5,789 nt of DNA, from assembly GCA_903926285.1 (NCBI GenBank), contig CAIYIP010000270.1, positions 1 to 5,789 on the forward strand, written 5' to 3'. Within the stretch, counting starts at the first letter, position 1. Every line of letters begins with the position of its first letter. Under the pieces are notes generated by a model, which had not been told where the DNA came from, made no database searches, and was given only the letters and a program-made list of their open reading frames with translations. Both the position numbers and the translations under genes were made by a program. The stretch comes from an uncultured Gammaproteobacteria bacterium (lineage in GTDB: Bacteria > Pseudomonadota > Gammaproteobacteria > Pseudomonadales > Pseudohongiellaceae). Below, in pieces: positions 1 to 4,901 of the stretch.

Positions 1-530
1 GTGGTGCGCATGTCGAAGGTATCGTACTGATCCTTGATGGCTAGCACGACGCCGTGGAGTGGCCCGACAAGGCGGCCGGTAAGCGCTAATTCCCGGTCCT
101 GGGCAGCCGCCGTCTCGAGTGCATCGGGCATTGCCGCTGCGTCATCTGCCGCGTTGGTCATGCTGCGCGCTTTCCGCGGGTCGAAATTCCACGACTGCCG
201 TGCTGCCGGACGCAGATTGAGCGTCGAGAGGGCATTAAGCTGTTGTGCGTGGGGTATTGTGGTGATCGATCCGAGCAGACCCTGAGGCTGGTTGACGCAA
301 GTGCCATTGTAGGCCTGAATGCGCCTGAGGTAGGACTCGACGATGCCTTGTGTCGAGATGTGCTTGTCGAGAATCGCCTGTTGAATTTGCGCGATAGTTG
401 CTTCCTCAACCGCGAAAGCATCAACGCTCTGGGACAAAACAGGCGCCGCACCAAGTGCGAAGCCAAGCGTAAATACGGTTCCTAATATGCGTATGCTTGA
501 CAGAAATTTGCTGTGTTGCAGAAAAGCCAT
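1..530 (-). CDS. Exported amidase-signature family hydrolase, N-terminal part (runs off the left edge)
   Basis: The minus-strand frame is open from ATG at 530 to the window edge (176 complete codons); amidases of this family usually have about 450-600 residues, so about a third is present. Residues 1 to about 33 look like a Sec signal peptide: Lys8 and Arg14, a hydrophobic stretch at 15-32, then a small-residue cleavage zone near S33 or A38; there is no twin arginine. Residues 42-75 match the usual amidase N-terminal helices (EEATIAQIQQAI, then a YLRRIQAYN-type segment). The end carries GPLHGVVLAIKDQYD, where K166 should be the catalytic Lys of the Ser-cisSer-Lys triad; both serines lie outside the window. 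Start choice: AGGGG lies six bases upstream of ATG. The family hydrolyses C-N amide bonds; the substrate cannot be inferred. The export signal suggests a periplasmic enzyme rather than the GatA transamidase subunit. A tRNA gene separates it from the Mo hydroxylase operon, so it is not co-transcribed with that operon. Confidence 0.87.
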   Translation of the reverse strand, partial: MAFLQHSKFLSSIRILGTVFTLGFALGAAPVLSQSVDAFAVEEATIAQIQQAILDKHISTQGIVESYLRRIQAYNGTCVNQPQGLLGSITTIPHAQQLNALSTLNLRPAARQSWNFDPRKARSMTNAADDAAAMPDALETAAAQDRELALTGRLVGPLHGVVLAIKDQYDTFDMRT

Positions 531-557
531 CGCGCGCCCCTGAGAGGAAAAAAACTT

Positions 558-586
558 TTTATACAACTTCTGGAATGTCAGAACTA
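558..586 (-). promoter_or_regulatory. Possible sigma-70 promoter of the amidase gene
   Basis: On the minus strand TATAAA (558-563) lies 17 bases downstream of TAGTTC (581-586). The -10 box is good and the -35 is poor. Transcription would begin near 551, giving a 5' leader of about 20 bases that includes the AGGGG ribosome binding site at 537-541. The placement is sensible but rests on one good hexamer. Confidence 0.33.
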
Positions 587-876
587 CGGGCGATTATCGA
601 CATAAGTCATATAACAAGGCCATAGGTTCAGCTCGCCTAATTTCAGCAGTTATATATGATTCGCTTTTCCACTTCCAGAGCCTTGTGCTCTATGGATTGC
701 CTCTTGGCGTTTCGACATTGAAACACCTGCTACCGGGACTGGCAGAGCTATGGCGGATGGGCAACTCCGCGGTCCGAGGTGCGACGCGGACAAAAATGGC
801 CAGCAACGCATAATGGACTGCGAAATTTATACATCCGTCACGCGTTTTTATAAGGGGATGAAAAGGCAGGAAAAAA
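587..876. other. Non-coding stretch between amidase promoter and tRNA-Gln
   Basis: No credible gene was seen on either strand. Open frames here either read through the tRNA or have no recognisable protein features. The stretch contains small inverted repeats: AGAGC/GCTCT (677-681/687-691), GTTTC/GAAAC (709-713/720-724) and GCGGA/TCCGC (753-757/766-770), the last overlapping TCCGCG/CGCGGA (766-771/785-790). None is followed by a clear T run on either strand, so none is called a terminator. Confidence 0.5.
871..876 (-). terminator. T6 tract directly after the tRNA 3' end
   Basis: On the minus strand the encoded CCA of tRNA-Gln is followed at once by six T. No separate hairpin precedes the tract, so any termination here would have to use the tRNA acceptor/T-arm structure. 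It is a weak call; transcription may instead end further downstream. Confidence 0.3.
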
Positions 877-951
877 TGGCTGGGGTGGCTGGATTTGAAC
901 CAACGCATGACGGAATCAGAATCCGTTGCCTTACCGCTTGGCGACACCCCA
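877..951 (-). tRNA. tRNA-Gln (anticodon CUG)
   Basis: A complete 75-base cloverleaf folds on the minus strand. The acceptor stem is TGGGGTG paired with CACCCCA, followed by discriminator G and an encoded CCA. The D arm reads GCCAAGCGGTAAGGC. The anticodon stem ACGGA/TCCGT encloses the loop TTCTGAT, placing CUG at positions 34-36, which reads the Gln codon CAG. The T arm is GTTGG/CCAGC around TTCAAAT. The sequence is close to the E. coli glnV-type tRNA from memory. It stands alone, with no neighbouring tRNA in the window. The 3' half is not repeated elsewhere in the window, so nothing points to its use as an attachment site here. Confidence 0.96.
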
Positions 952-965
952 TCAGCAGGGCGGCA

Positions 966-994
966 AGGATATAGCCTTACGGTTTTTTCGCCAA
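966..994 (-). promoter_or_regulatory. Probable promoter of tRNA-Gln
   Basis: On the minus strand TTGGCG (989-994) and TATCCT (966-971) are separated by 17 bases, each matching four of six consensus positions. Initiation would fall around 959, a few bases before the mature 5' end at 951. The stretch between the -10 and the tRNA is GC-rich, as in stringently controlled stable-RNA promoters. An overlapping TATATC (968-973) is an alternative -10. Confidence 0.42.
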
Positions 995-1030
995 GAAATT
1001 TGTGCTATTTCAGCGATAATTTCACTTCTC

Positions 1031-1043
1031 GGCGCACAGCGCC
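1031..1043 (-). terminator. Small GC hairpin downstream of the YkgJ-family gene
   Basis: GGCGC and GCGCC flank a three-base loop, about 20 bases past the stop codon of the Cys-rich small gene. No T tract follows on the minus strand (the next bases are GAGAAG), so it could slow or protect a transcript end but is not a canonical intrinsic terminator. Confidence 0.25.
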
Positions 1044-1063
1044 CTTTAACGCGACAATTCAAA

Positions 1064-1354
1064 CTACACCGTGGCTTGCCGTTCGGTGATACATTCATCG
1101 CTGCCCATCGCAAATTCGCGGCAAATCAGTGGCCGCTGCTCGTAAATCGTGCACAGCATAGTGTCCCGATCGAGTGCCGCACACCATCCGTCCTCGAGTC
1201 GCAGCATGGAGCTGCCACCCCACTTGTCGAGCTCGACAAACATATCTGGCACACCGGTATCGGTAATGAGCATGACTTCCAGGCGGCAACAGCAAGCCGC
1301 GCAATTGCTGCATGCGATCCTGGCTTCTGGCAGGAATTTAACGTCAATTTTCAT
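1064..1354 (-). CDS. YkgJ-family Cys-cluster (putative Zn/Fe-binding) protein
   Basis: A 96-residue protein from ATG at 1354 to TAG at 1064-1066. It has the family pattern: a Cys cluster near the start (C15-x2-C18-x2-C21-C22-C23), a central M-L-R-L-x-D-G-x-C58-x-A-L segment, then C68-x-I-Y-x-x-R-P-x-x-C78-R-E-F and a late C88. The conserved cysteines are proposed to bind Zn or an Fe-S cluster; no reaction is established for the family. No signal peptide or membrane segment is visible, so it is likely cytoplasmic. Start choice is uncertain: an in-frame TTG at 1366 would add four residues (LFLN). The only Shine-Dalgarno-like AGG is 14 bases before the ATG and just two before the TTG, so neither start is well supported; ATG is preferred by codon. 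The length is typical for compact members. The gene sits between tRNA-Gln and an amidohydrolase relic, all on the same strand, with no clear promoter of its own. Confidence 0.85.
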   Translation of the reverse strand: MKIDVKFLPEARIACSNCAACCCRLEVMLITDTGVPDMFVELDKWGGSSMLRLEDGWCAALDRDTMLCTIYEQRPLICREFAMGSDECITERQATV

Positions 1355-1424
1355 ATTCAGGAACAAGACCTAAGTGCGGCTGATTTGGCAGGCAGCGAAT
1401 GTTTGCAGAATGAGATTGTGGCCA

Positions 1425-1561
1425 TGCTAAAGCAGGATAGCCTCATACCACCAGTACGTATTGACGCTTAGCGCCTGAATGGCTATGCCACACGCATCCA
1501 TTATCTGCAGGCGGTCGGGAGTCAGCGTCACCATTTCCGGAAAATTTATACTGTCCAGGTT
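1425..1561 (-). pseudogene. Relic of an amidohydrolase-2 (ACMSD/resorcylate decarboxylase superfamily) gene
   Basis: Reading the minus strand from 1561 gives FPEMVTLTPDRLQIMDACG followed by IAIQALSVNTYWWYEA, then a premature TAG at 1427-1429. This matches the N-terminal region of amidohydrolase-2 proteins, where an R-L-x-x-M-D-x-x-G-I-x-x-Q-x-L-S-x-N segment is followed by YWYxAD-x-x-LA. Restoring one base just after the EA codons (near 1438) shifts the frame and gives EADPALA, the expected continuation, so a single-base deletion is the simplest explanation for the stop. Further out the frame decays. Upstream, another frame (about 1562-1626) reads plausibly as Q-A-N-H-A-E-I-Q-R-E-S-Q-A-Q-T-W and could be the preceding part after a second frameshift. 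No metal-binding barrel remains (full proteins are about 300-400 residues), so it cannot be functional. An alternative reading is a 35-codon ORF from ATG 1534, but its family resemblance argues for a decayed fragment. The assignment is from remembered family patterns, not a search. Confidence 0.55.
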
Positions 1562-1661
1562 TGTGCCTGCGACTCGCGCTGAATTTCTGCATGATTTGCT
1601 TGCCCCTCAATGGTCCGCTGGCTGAACTAAAAAGTTCCTGGAAACTGTGTGATCACTGGAC

Positions 1662-1695
1662 AAAAAAAACGCCAATCACTGATTGGCGTTTTTTT
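1662..1695 (-). terminator. Bidirectional intrinsic terminator after the iorAB-like operon
   Basis: A perfect eight-base stem, CGCCAATC (1670-1677) and GATTGGCG (1681-1688), encloses a three-base loop. It is preceded by eight A and followed by seven T, so the same element has a T tract on both strands. It lies about 33 bases past the TAA of the large hydroxylase subunit and should end that transcript. On the plus strand there is no credible upstream gene in the window for it to serve. Confidence 0.9.
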
Positions 1696-1728
1696 GCGTG
1701 CGATCGAAAGCCTGCATTCCTTTGCGGC

Positions 1729-4005
1729 TTATATCCCTCCCATAGTGGCATTGGCAAAGAATGGTAATTTCCGGATACGGATTCCACTCAGTCTTGCATA
1801 GGCGTTGGCCAGTGCTGGTGCCAACGGCGGCACGCCAGGTTCACCAATACCGCTGGGTGGATTGGTACTGGGGATGATGTGCACCCGGACTGTGGGCATT
1901 TCACTCACGCGCATCACCCGATTGCTGTTGAAGTTAAGTTTGGTGGCAATACCCGCCTTGAATACTGCTTCTCCCCACAGCGTGGCGTTGAGTCCATGCA
2001 GAATGCTGCCCTGCATCTGAGCCTCCACGGAAGCAGGATTGATGACGGTTCCGCAATCAACTACGCAGTCGACCCGGTGCACCCGCAAGGAGCCCACCGC
2101 TGGTTGGGATATTTCCACCACTTCGCACACCCAGGTGCCAAAAGCCTGGGAGATGGCAACGCCCCAGGCATGTCCCGCAGGAAGCTGCTTGCGCCAGCTA
2201 CTGCTCAGCAAGTCCGCCGCTTGTAATGTCGCCAGTGCACGAGCATCCTCACTCTTGAGGTGGTTATAGCGGAACGTGAAGGGATCGATTGCTGCGGTTT
2301 TGGCGAGTTCATCCATCATGCTTTCCACTGCAAAAGAATTGATGGAGGCGCCCACGGAGCGCCAGTAGCCAACAGGAACTCCGGTATCCAGCGGGACCCA
2401 CTCCACTAGATAATTACCAAGTTCGTAGGGCAAGTGGATAGCACCCTCGATTGCCTGGGAGTCAATACTACCGGCTTTCAGGCGGCCACGTTGTGCCGTG
2501 ATCGATTGCGATACCGTGCGATAAGACCAGGCCTGGATTTTGCCGCCTGCCAGTTTTGCCTTGACGCGGGTGAGTGCAAGAGGACGGTATTGGTCATGGC
2601 CGAAATCCTCCTCACGCATCCAGGTCAGTTTCACCGGTTTTCTGACGGCCATGGCTACTTCAATTGCCTGCCAGATGTAGTCTTGTTCGATTTTCCGGCC
2701 CAGTCCACCGCCGAGGAATGTGGTGTGTACGGTGATGGCAGATGCCGGGAGCTGGGTCAGCAAGGCAGCATTGGTGGCAACTGCTGTTGCCGATTGCGTA
2801 GGCGCCCATATTTCGCAACTCACCGGAGTAGTACCTGAATAGACGATACTGACGGTGCAATTGAGCACTTCCATCGTCGCGTGGGCCAGGTAAGGCACGG
2901 TATAAGTGGCATCAAGGGTAGGCGTACCGATAGCCTTGGCCACATCAGCTTCTATCACGGGGGCAAAACTTTGCGGCGTATAGCCGGCGGGGGGTAACGG
3001 CTCGGCAATCAGGGCAACCCCGCTGCCAAGTTGGCCTTGCGCGTAGGTCAATATCTGGGCGCTGTCGACATTAGCGGTCGAGACAGGCAGAGACCAACTG
3101 ACTGACATTTTTTTTGCCAGTCTGGAGGCAAGCCAGGTGTTGCTCGCTACTACTGCGACCGCATTTTTGCTGCCCGCTATGACAGAGCCCCGCGTGTTGG
3201 AGGCTGTACACGCTACTACCGCGATAGCGCCTGATGGCTTGGCAGGCATGCTCTTGAGGGTGCCACCAATGGTCGGGCAATGTTTGATGGCGGCGAATAC
3301 CATGCCCGGGAACCAGATATCGATGCCGAACTTGGCGCTGCCATCCACCTTGGCTGGGATATCGACGCGCGGCAACGGTTTGCCAATCAGCCGGAAGTTG
3401 GCAGGGTTGGTGAGTCTGAGATCGGCAGGCAATGTCATGCCGGCTGCTGCACTTGCGAGCTCGCCGTATTCCCACCAGATTTCCGTATCCGGCAAATAGA
3501 CTATTTTTGCGTTGTCGGCTTTGAAATTGTCCCGGTTGGAGTCGCCGGTTTCCTGCATGGCTGCGGCGACAAGCAGTTCGCGGGCAGCGGCGCCAGCCGT
3601 GCGCAGAGTTGTGTAACGTCGACTCACCGCACTGCTGCCGCCCGTGGTGTAGGAGATCACAGGATTTGCCAGTGCTTGCGCGACTGATATCTGGGTCCAG
3701 TCCACCATCAATTCCTCGGCAAGAATCTGTGCCAGTCCCGACATTGAGCCTTGCCCCATTTCTGCTCCGCCAAAGGCAAGAGTGATCGTGCCGTTGGGGC
3801 TTATGTGGATGTAGGCGTTGGCCAGGTCCTGTGTGGTGATGGCGGCATTTGCGTCATCAGAACGTCCGATCATCGGCAAAGCAAAGGCGAGCGCTAGACC
3901 ATTGGCCGAAAATTTCAAAAATCCCCGACGATTGAGCTTTTGCGTGGCTAACGTTGCAACGATTTCATCAGCTGGGAGTGTGCTTGTGTAAGTTGTCATT
4001 GTCAT
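1729..4005 (-). CDS. iorB: Molybdenum hydroxylase large subunit, isoquinoline 1-oxidoreductase beta-like, Tat-exported
   Basis: A 758-residue Moco-binding subunit of the xanthine oxidase family, the usual length for IorB-type proteins (roughly 730-800). N-R26-R27-G-F-L-K followed by a hydrophobic stretch (about 35-46) and a cleavage zone near ANA (52-54) is a twin-arginine signal, so the folded enzyme acts in the periplasm. In order: AEMGQGS (81-87), the first Moco-domain segment; an aldehyde oxidase a/b hammerhead from about 215 to 300; P-Y-L-A-H-A-T-M-E (371-379); the glycine-rich G432-G-G-L-G-R437 loop near the cofactor; W-R-S-V-G (548-552); and G721-E722-P-G-V-P-P, where E722 is the predicted catalytic base. 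Members hydroxylate N-heteroaromatics or aldehydes using water; the substrate is not readable from sequence. GAGGGAG at 4008-4014 supports ATG 4005. The start overlaps the stop of the 2Fe-2S gene as ATGA, implying coupled translation. No cytochrome c domain is fused at either end, although some relatives have one. The gene symbol is by family resemblance. Confidence 0.92.
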   Translation of the reverse strand: MTMTTYTSTLPADEIVATLATQKLNRRGFLKFSANGLALAFALPMIGRSDDANAAITTQDLANAYIHISPNGTITLAFGGAEMGQGSMSGLAQILAEELMVDWTQISVAQALANPVISYTTGGSSAVSRRYTTLRTAGAAARELLVAAAMQETGDSNRDNFKADNAKIVYLPDTEIWWEYGELASAAAGMTLPADLRLTNPANFRLIGKPLPRVDIPAKVDGSAKFGIDIWFPGMVFAAIKHCPTIGGTLKSMPAKPSGAIAVVACTASNTRGSVIAGSKNAVAVVASNTWLASRLAKKMSVSWSLPVSTANVDSAQILTYAQGQLGSGVALIAEPLPPAGYTPQSFAPVIEADVAKAIGTPTLDATYTVPYLAHATMEVLNCTVSIVYSGTTPVSCEIWAPTQSATAVATNAALLTQLPASAITVHTTFLGGGLGRKIEQDYIWQAIEVAMAVRKPVKLTWMREEDFGHDQYRPLALTRVKAKLAGGKIQAWSYRTVSQSITAQRGRLKAGSIDSQAIEGAIHLPYELGNYLVEWVPLDTGVPVGYWRSVGASINSFAVESMMDELAKTAAIDPFTFRYNHLKSEDARALATLQAADLLSSSWRKQLPAGHAWGVAISQAFGTWVCEVVEISQPAVGSLRVHRVDCVVDCGTVINPASVEAQMQGSILHGLNATLWGEAVFKAGIATKLNFNSNRVMRVSEMPTVRVHIIPSTNPPSGIGEPGVPPLAPALANAYARLSGIRIRKLPFFANATMGGI

Positions 4006-4433
4006 AGCTCCCTCACGGCATCTTTAATGCGGGAGTAGGTGCCGCATATGCAGATGTGCTTCATCTCTGACAATATTTCATTGCCGTAATGCCCGGCCTT
4101 CATGGCGGAGGCACATGCCATGATCATGCCGGGTTGGCAGTAGCCGCATTGCGGCACCTGATGTTTGATCCAGGCTTGTTGGGCGGGGTGGCTAGCGTCC
4201 ACCGACAAGCCTTCGATGGTGACGACTTTTTTGCCGGCGGCCGAAGAAACATCGAATACACAGGAATGTTCGCGCTGGCCGTCAATCATGACGGTGCAGG
4301 CGCCGCACACTTCTATGCCACAGCCATATTTTGTTCCGGTAAGCCCCAGGATGTCGCGCAATACCCATAAAAGTGGTGTAGCGGGGTCTACTTCGACACT
4401 GTAGTTTTGGTTGTTTACGTTTAACGAGATCAT
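4002..4433 (-). CDS. iorA: Molybdenum hydroxylase small [2Fe-2S] subunit, isoquinoline 1-oxidoreductase alpha-like
   Basis: A 143-residue two-cluster iron-sulfur subunit that passes electrons from the Mo centre. The N-terminal ferredoxin-type domain has C38-x4-C43-x2-C46 and C58 for one 2Fe-2S cluster. The C-terminal helical domain has Q95-C96-G-Y-C99-Q-P-G and C128-I-C130-G-T-Y for the second. All eight ligands are present. The usual Arg between the last two cysteines (C-R-C-G) is Ile here. No FAD domain is present, as expected for the IorAB group. There is no signal peptide; export is presumably by riding on the Tat signal of the partner. Start choice is firm: AGGGAGGT (4439-4446) lies five bases before ATG 4433. 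It is the first gene of the operon and its stop overlaps the start of the large subunit by four bases. Length is slightly under the typical 150 or so. Confidence 0.94.
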   Translation of the reverse strand: MISLNVNNQNYSVEVDPATPLLWVLRDILGLTGTKYGCGIEVCGACTVMIDGQREHSCVFDVSSAAGKKVVTIEGLSVDASHPAQQAWIKHQVPQCGYCQPGMIMACASAMKAGHYGNEILSEMKHICICGTYSRIKDAVREL

Positions 4434-4456
4434 GCAGTACCTCCCTAATAATTAAT

Positions 4457-4467
4457 GGAATAATTCC
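4457..4467. promoter_or_regulatory. Short perfect palindrome in the iorA-like 5' region
   Basis: GGAATAATTCC is an 11-base palindrome with a one-base centre, lying 10 bases upstream of the Shine-Dalgarno sequence of the small subunit gene. It could be a half-size operator or simply AT-rich chance; no regulator is encoded in the window to pair with it. Confidence 0.2.
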
Positions 4468-4564
4468 GTCTCTTTCAGATTTTTTTACTGCTTACAATTG
4501 CCCCTGCAATCGGAGTGGATACTCACTGCTGGTGACAGCAACGGCAAGTTCGGGCTATTCGAGA

Positions 4565-4580
4565 TGTGATTCATTTCACA
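4565..4580. promoter_or_regulatory. CRP/Vfr-type (cAMP receptor protein) operator
   Basis: TGTGA, six bases, TCACA: a perfect match to the CRP core palindrome in the region between the divergent Mo hydroxylase operon and EF-G2. Its centre is about 140 bases upstream of the small-subunit ATG and about 330 bases upstream of the EF-G2 ATG. On the minus strand it overlaps the possible -10 of a TTGACA promoter (4597-4602), which would mean repression of that promoter; activation of a nearer start towards iorA is also possible. Catabolite control of a degradative operon would be the ordinary interpretation. Direction of control is not resolved. Confidence 0.68.
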
Positions 4581-4602
4581 ATTTGATTTTTGGACGTGTC
4601 AA
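4573..4602 (-). promoter_or_regulatory. Possible sigma-70 promoter reading toward the iorAB-like operon
   Basis: A consensus TTGACA (4597-4602) on the minus strand is followed after 18 bases by TGAAAT (4573-4578, four of six). If used, the leader before the small-subunit gene would be about 130 bases, and the CRP-type site would cover the -10. The perfect -35 is the only strong part of this call. Confidence 0.33.
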
Positions 4603-4629
4603 CAAAGTCGGGCTGCAGAGGCCGGTGAT

Positions 4630-4831
4630 TAAGATATTCCGAGGGACTAAAGGTTCAACTGCCCCGGTTCGCCCATGGATCTCGCCACTGGGCAAGCCTG
4701 ATAGCAGCTAACCCGCGCCAACTTCCGGCGCCGCCAATCCGGGCACACCCTGCTGGATCGGTTGAGAGAGCGTCGCTACCCCCTCTGGAGGGCGCTTTGC
4801 CTGCCCGGACTGCGCGGTTTGGCGCTTTTTT
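4630..4831 (+). other. Structured non-coding region upstream of EF-G2 (candidate leader or small RNA)
   Basis: A run of inverted repeats fills this stretch. The largest pairs 4666-4675 with 4689-4698 (nine pairs, one of them G-T, and one C/A mismatch). Others are GCGCC/GGCGC (4715-4719/4727-4731), ATCCGGG with CCC and GGAT around a four-base loop (4737-4758, small bulge), and CCCT/AGGG around CTGG (4781-4792). The series ends at a GC hairpin followed by six T. It matches no riboswitch or small RNA family I can recognise. Candidates are a 5' leader of the EF-G2 gene, an independent small RNA, or a dispersed repeat. A weak -10-like TAAGAT lies at 4630-4635 with no convincing -35. Confidence 0.35.
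4812..4831 (+). terminator. Weak intrinsic terminator or attenuator before EF-G2
   Basis: GCGC (4812-4815), a six-base loop and GCGC (4822-4825) are followed by six T (4826-4831). The stem is only four pairs, so it is marginal. GGCGC at 4791-4795 could pair with the first arm instead, offering an alternative fold. It lies 70 bases before the EF-G2 start and points toward that gene. Confidence 0.35.
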
Positions 4832-4901
4832 GCGGGCAAATTCCGGCGATTTCGTGTATCGTGCACCGCCTTTTCCACCCCGAGCTTTTTTAGAGAGTGT
4901 T

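Noticed and set aside
877..951. tRNA-Gln as an integration site for a mobile island
   Set aside because: No integrase gene, no repeated copy of the tRNA 3' end and no IS or phage gene are seen in the window.
690..974. Short ORFs on both strands reading through the tRNA (690-947 minus, 750-974 plus)
   Set aside because: Their most distinctive parts are just translations of tRNA-Gln and its complement (for example GKATDSDSV and GVAGFEPTHDG), a familiar source of false gene calls.
926..1471. A 181-codon plus-strand ORF
   Set aside because: It begins inside the tRNA complement and lies antisense to the YkgJ-family gene, whose cysteine pattern is clearly the real signal. Its product resembles nothing known to me.
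1561..1767. Plus-strand ORF of 68 codons
   Set aside because: It runs straight through the strong terminator hairpin and into the 3' end of the hydroxylase gene, with no recognisable features.
1805..3687. Several plus-strand ORFs and extra minus-strand frames of 70-135 codons inside the large hydroxylase subunit
   Set aside because: They are shadows of a 758-codon gene whose motifs run continuously in one frame.
4681..4710. Resemblance to a cobalamin riboswitch (GCCACTG and an AGCCTGATAGCAGC stretch)
   Set aside because: The elements are in the wrong order and the B12-box match is poor; the core fold cannot be drawn.
4830..4862. Promoter for EF-G2 with TTGCGG (4830-4835) and TATCGT (4857-4862)
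   Set aside because: The spacer would be 21 bases, too long for a sigma-70 promoter.
4629..4901. In-frame open extension of 91 codons upstream of EF-G2
   Set aside because: The EF-G family aligns from the ATG at 4902; the upstream translation is rich in Pro, Arg and Ala with no family resemblance and contains hairpins and a T tract typical of non-coding sequence.
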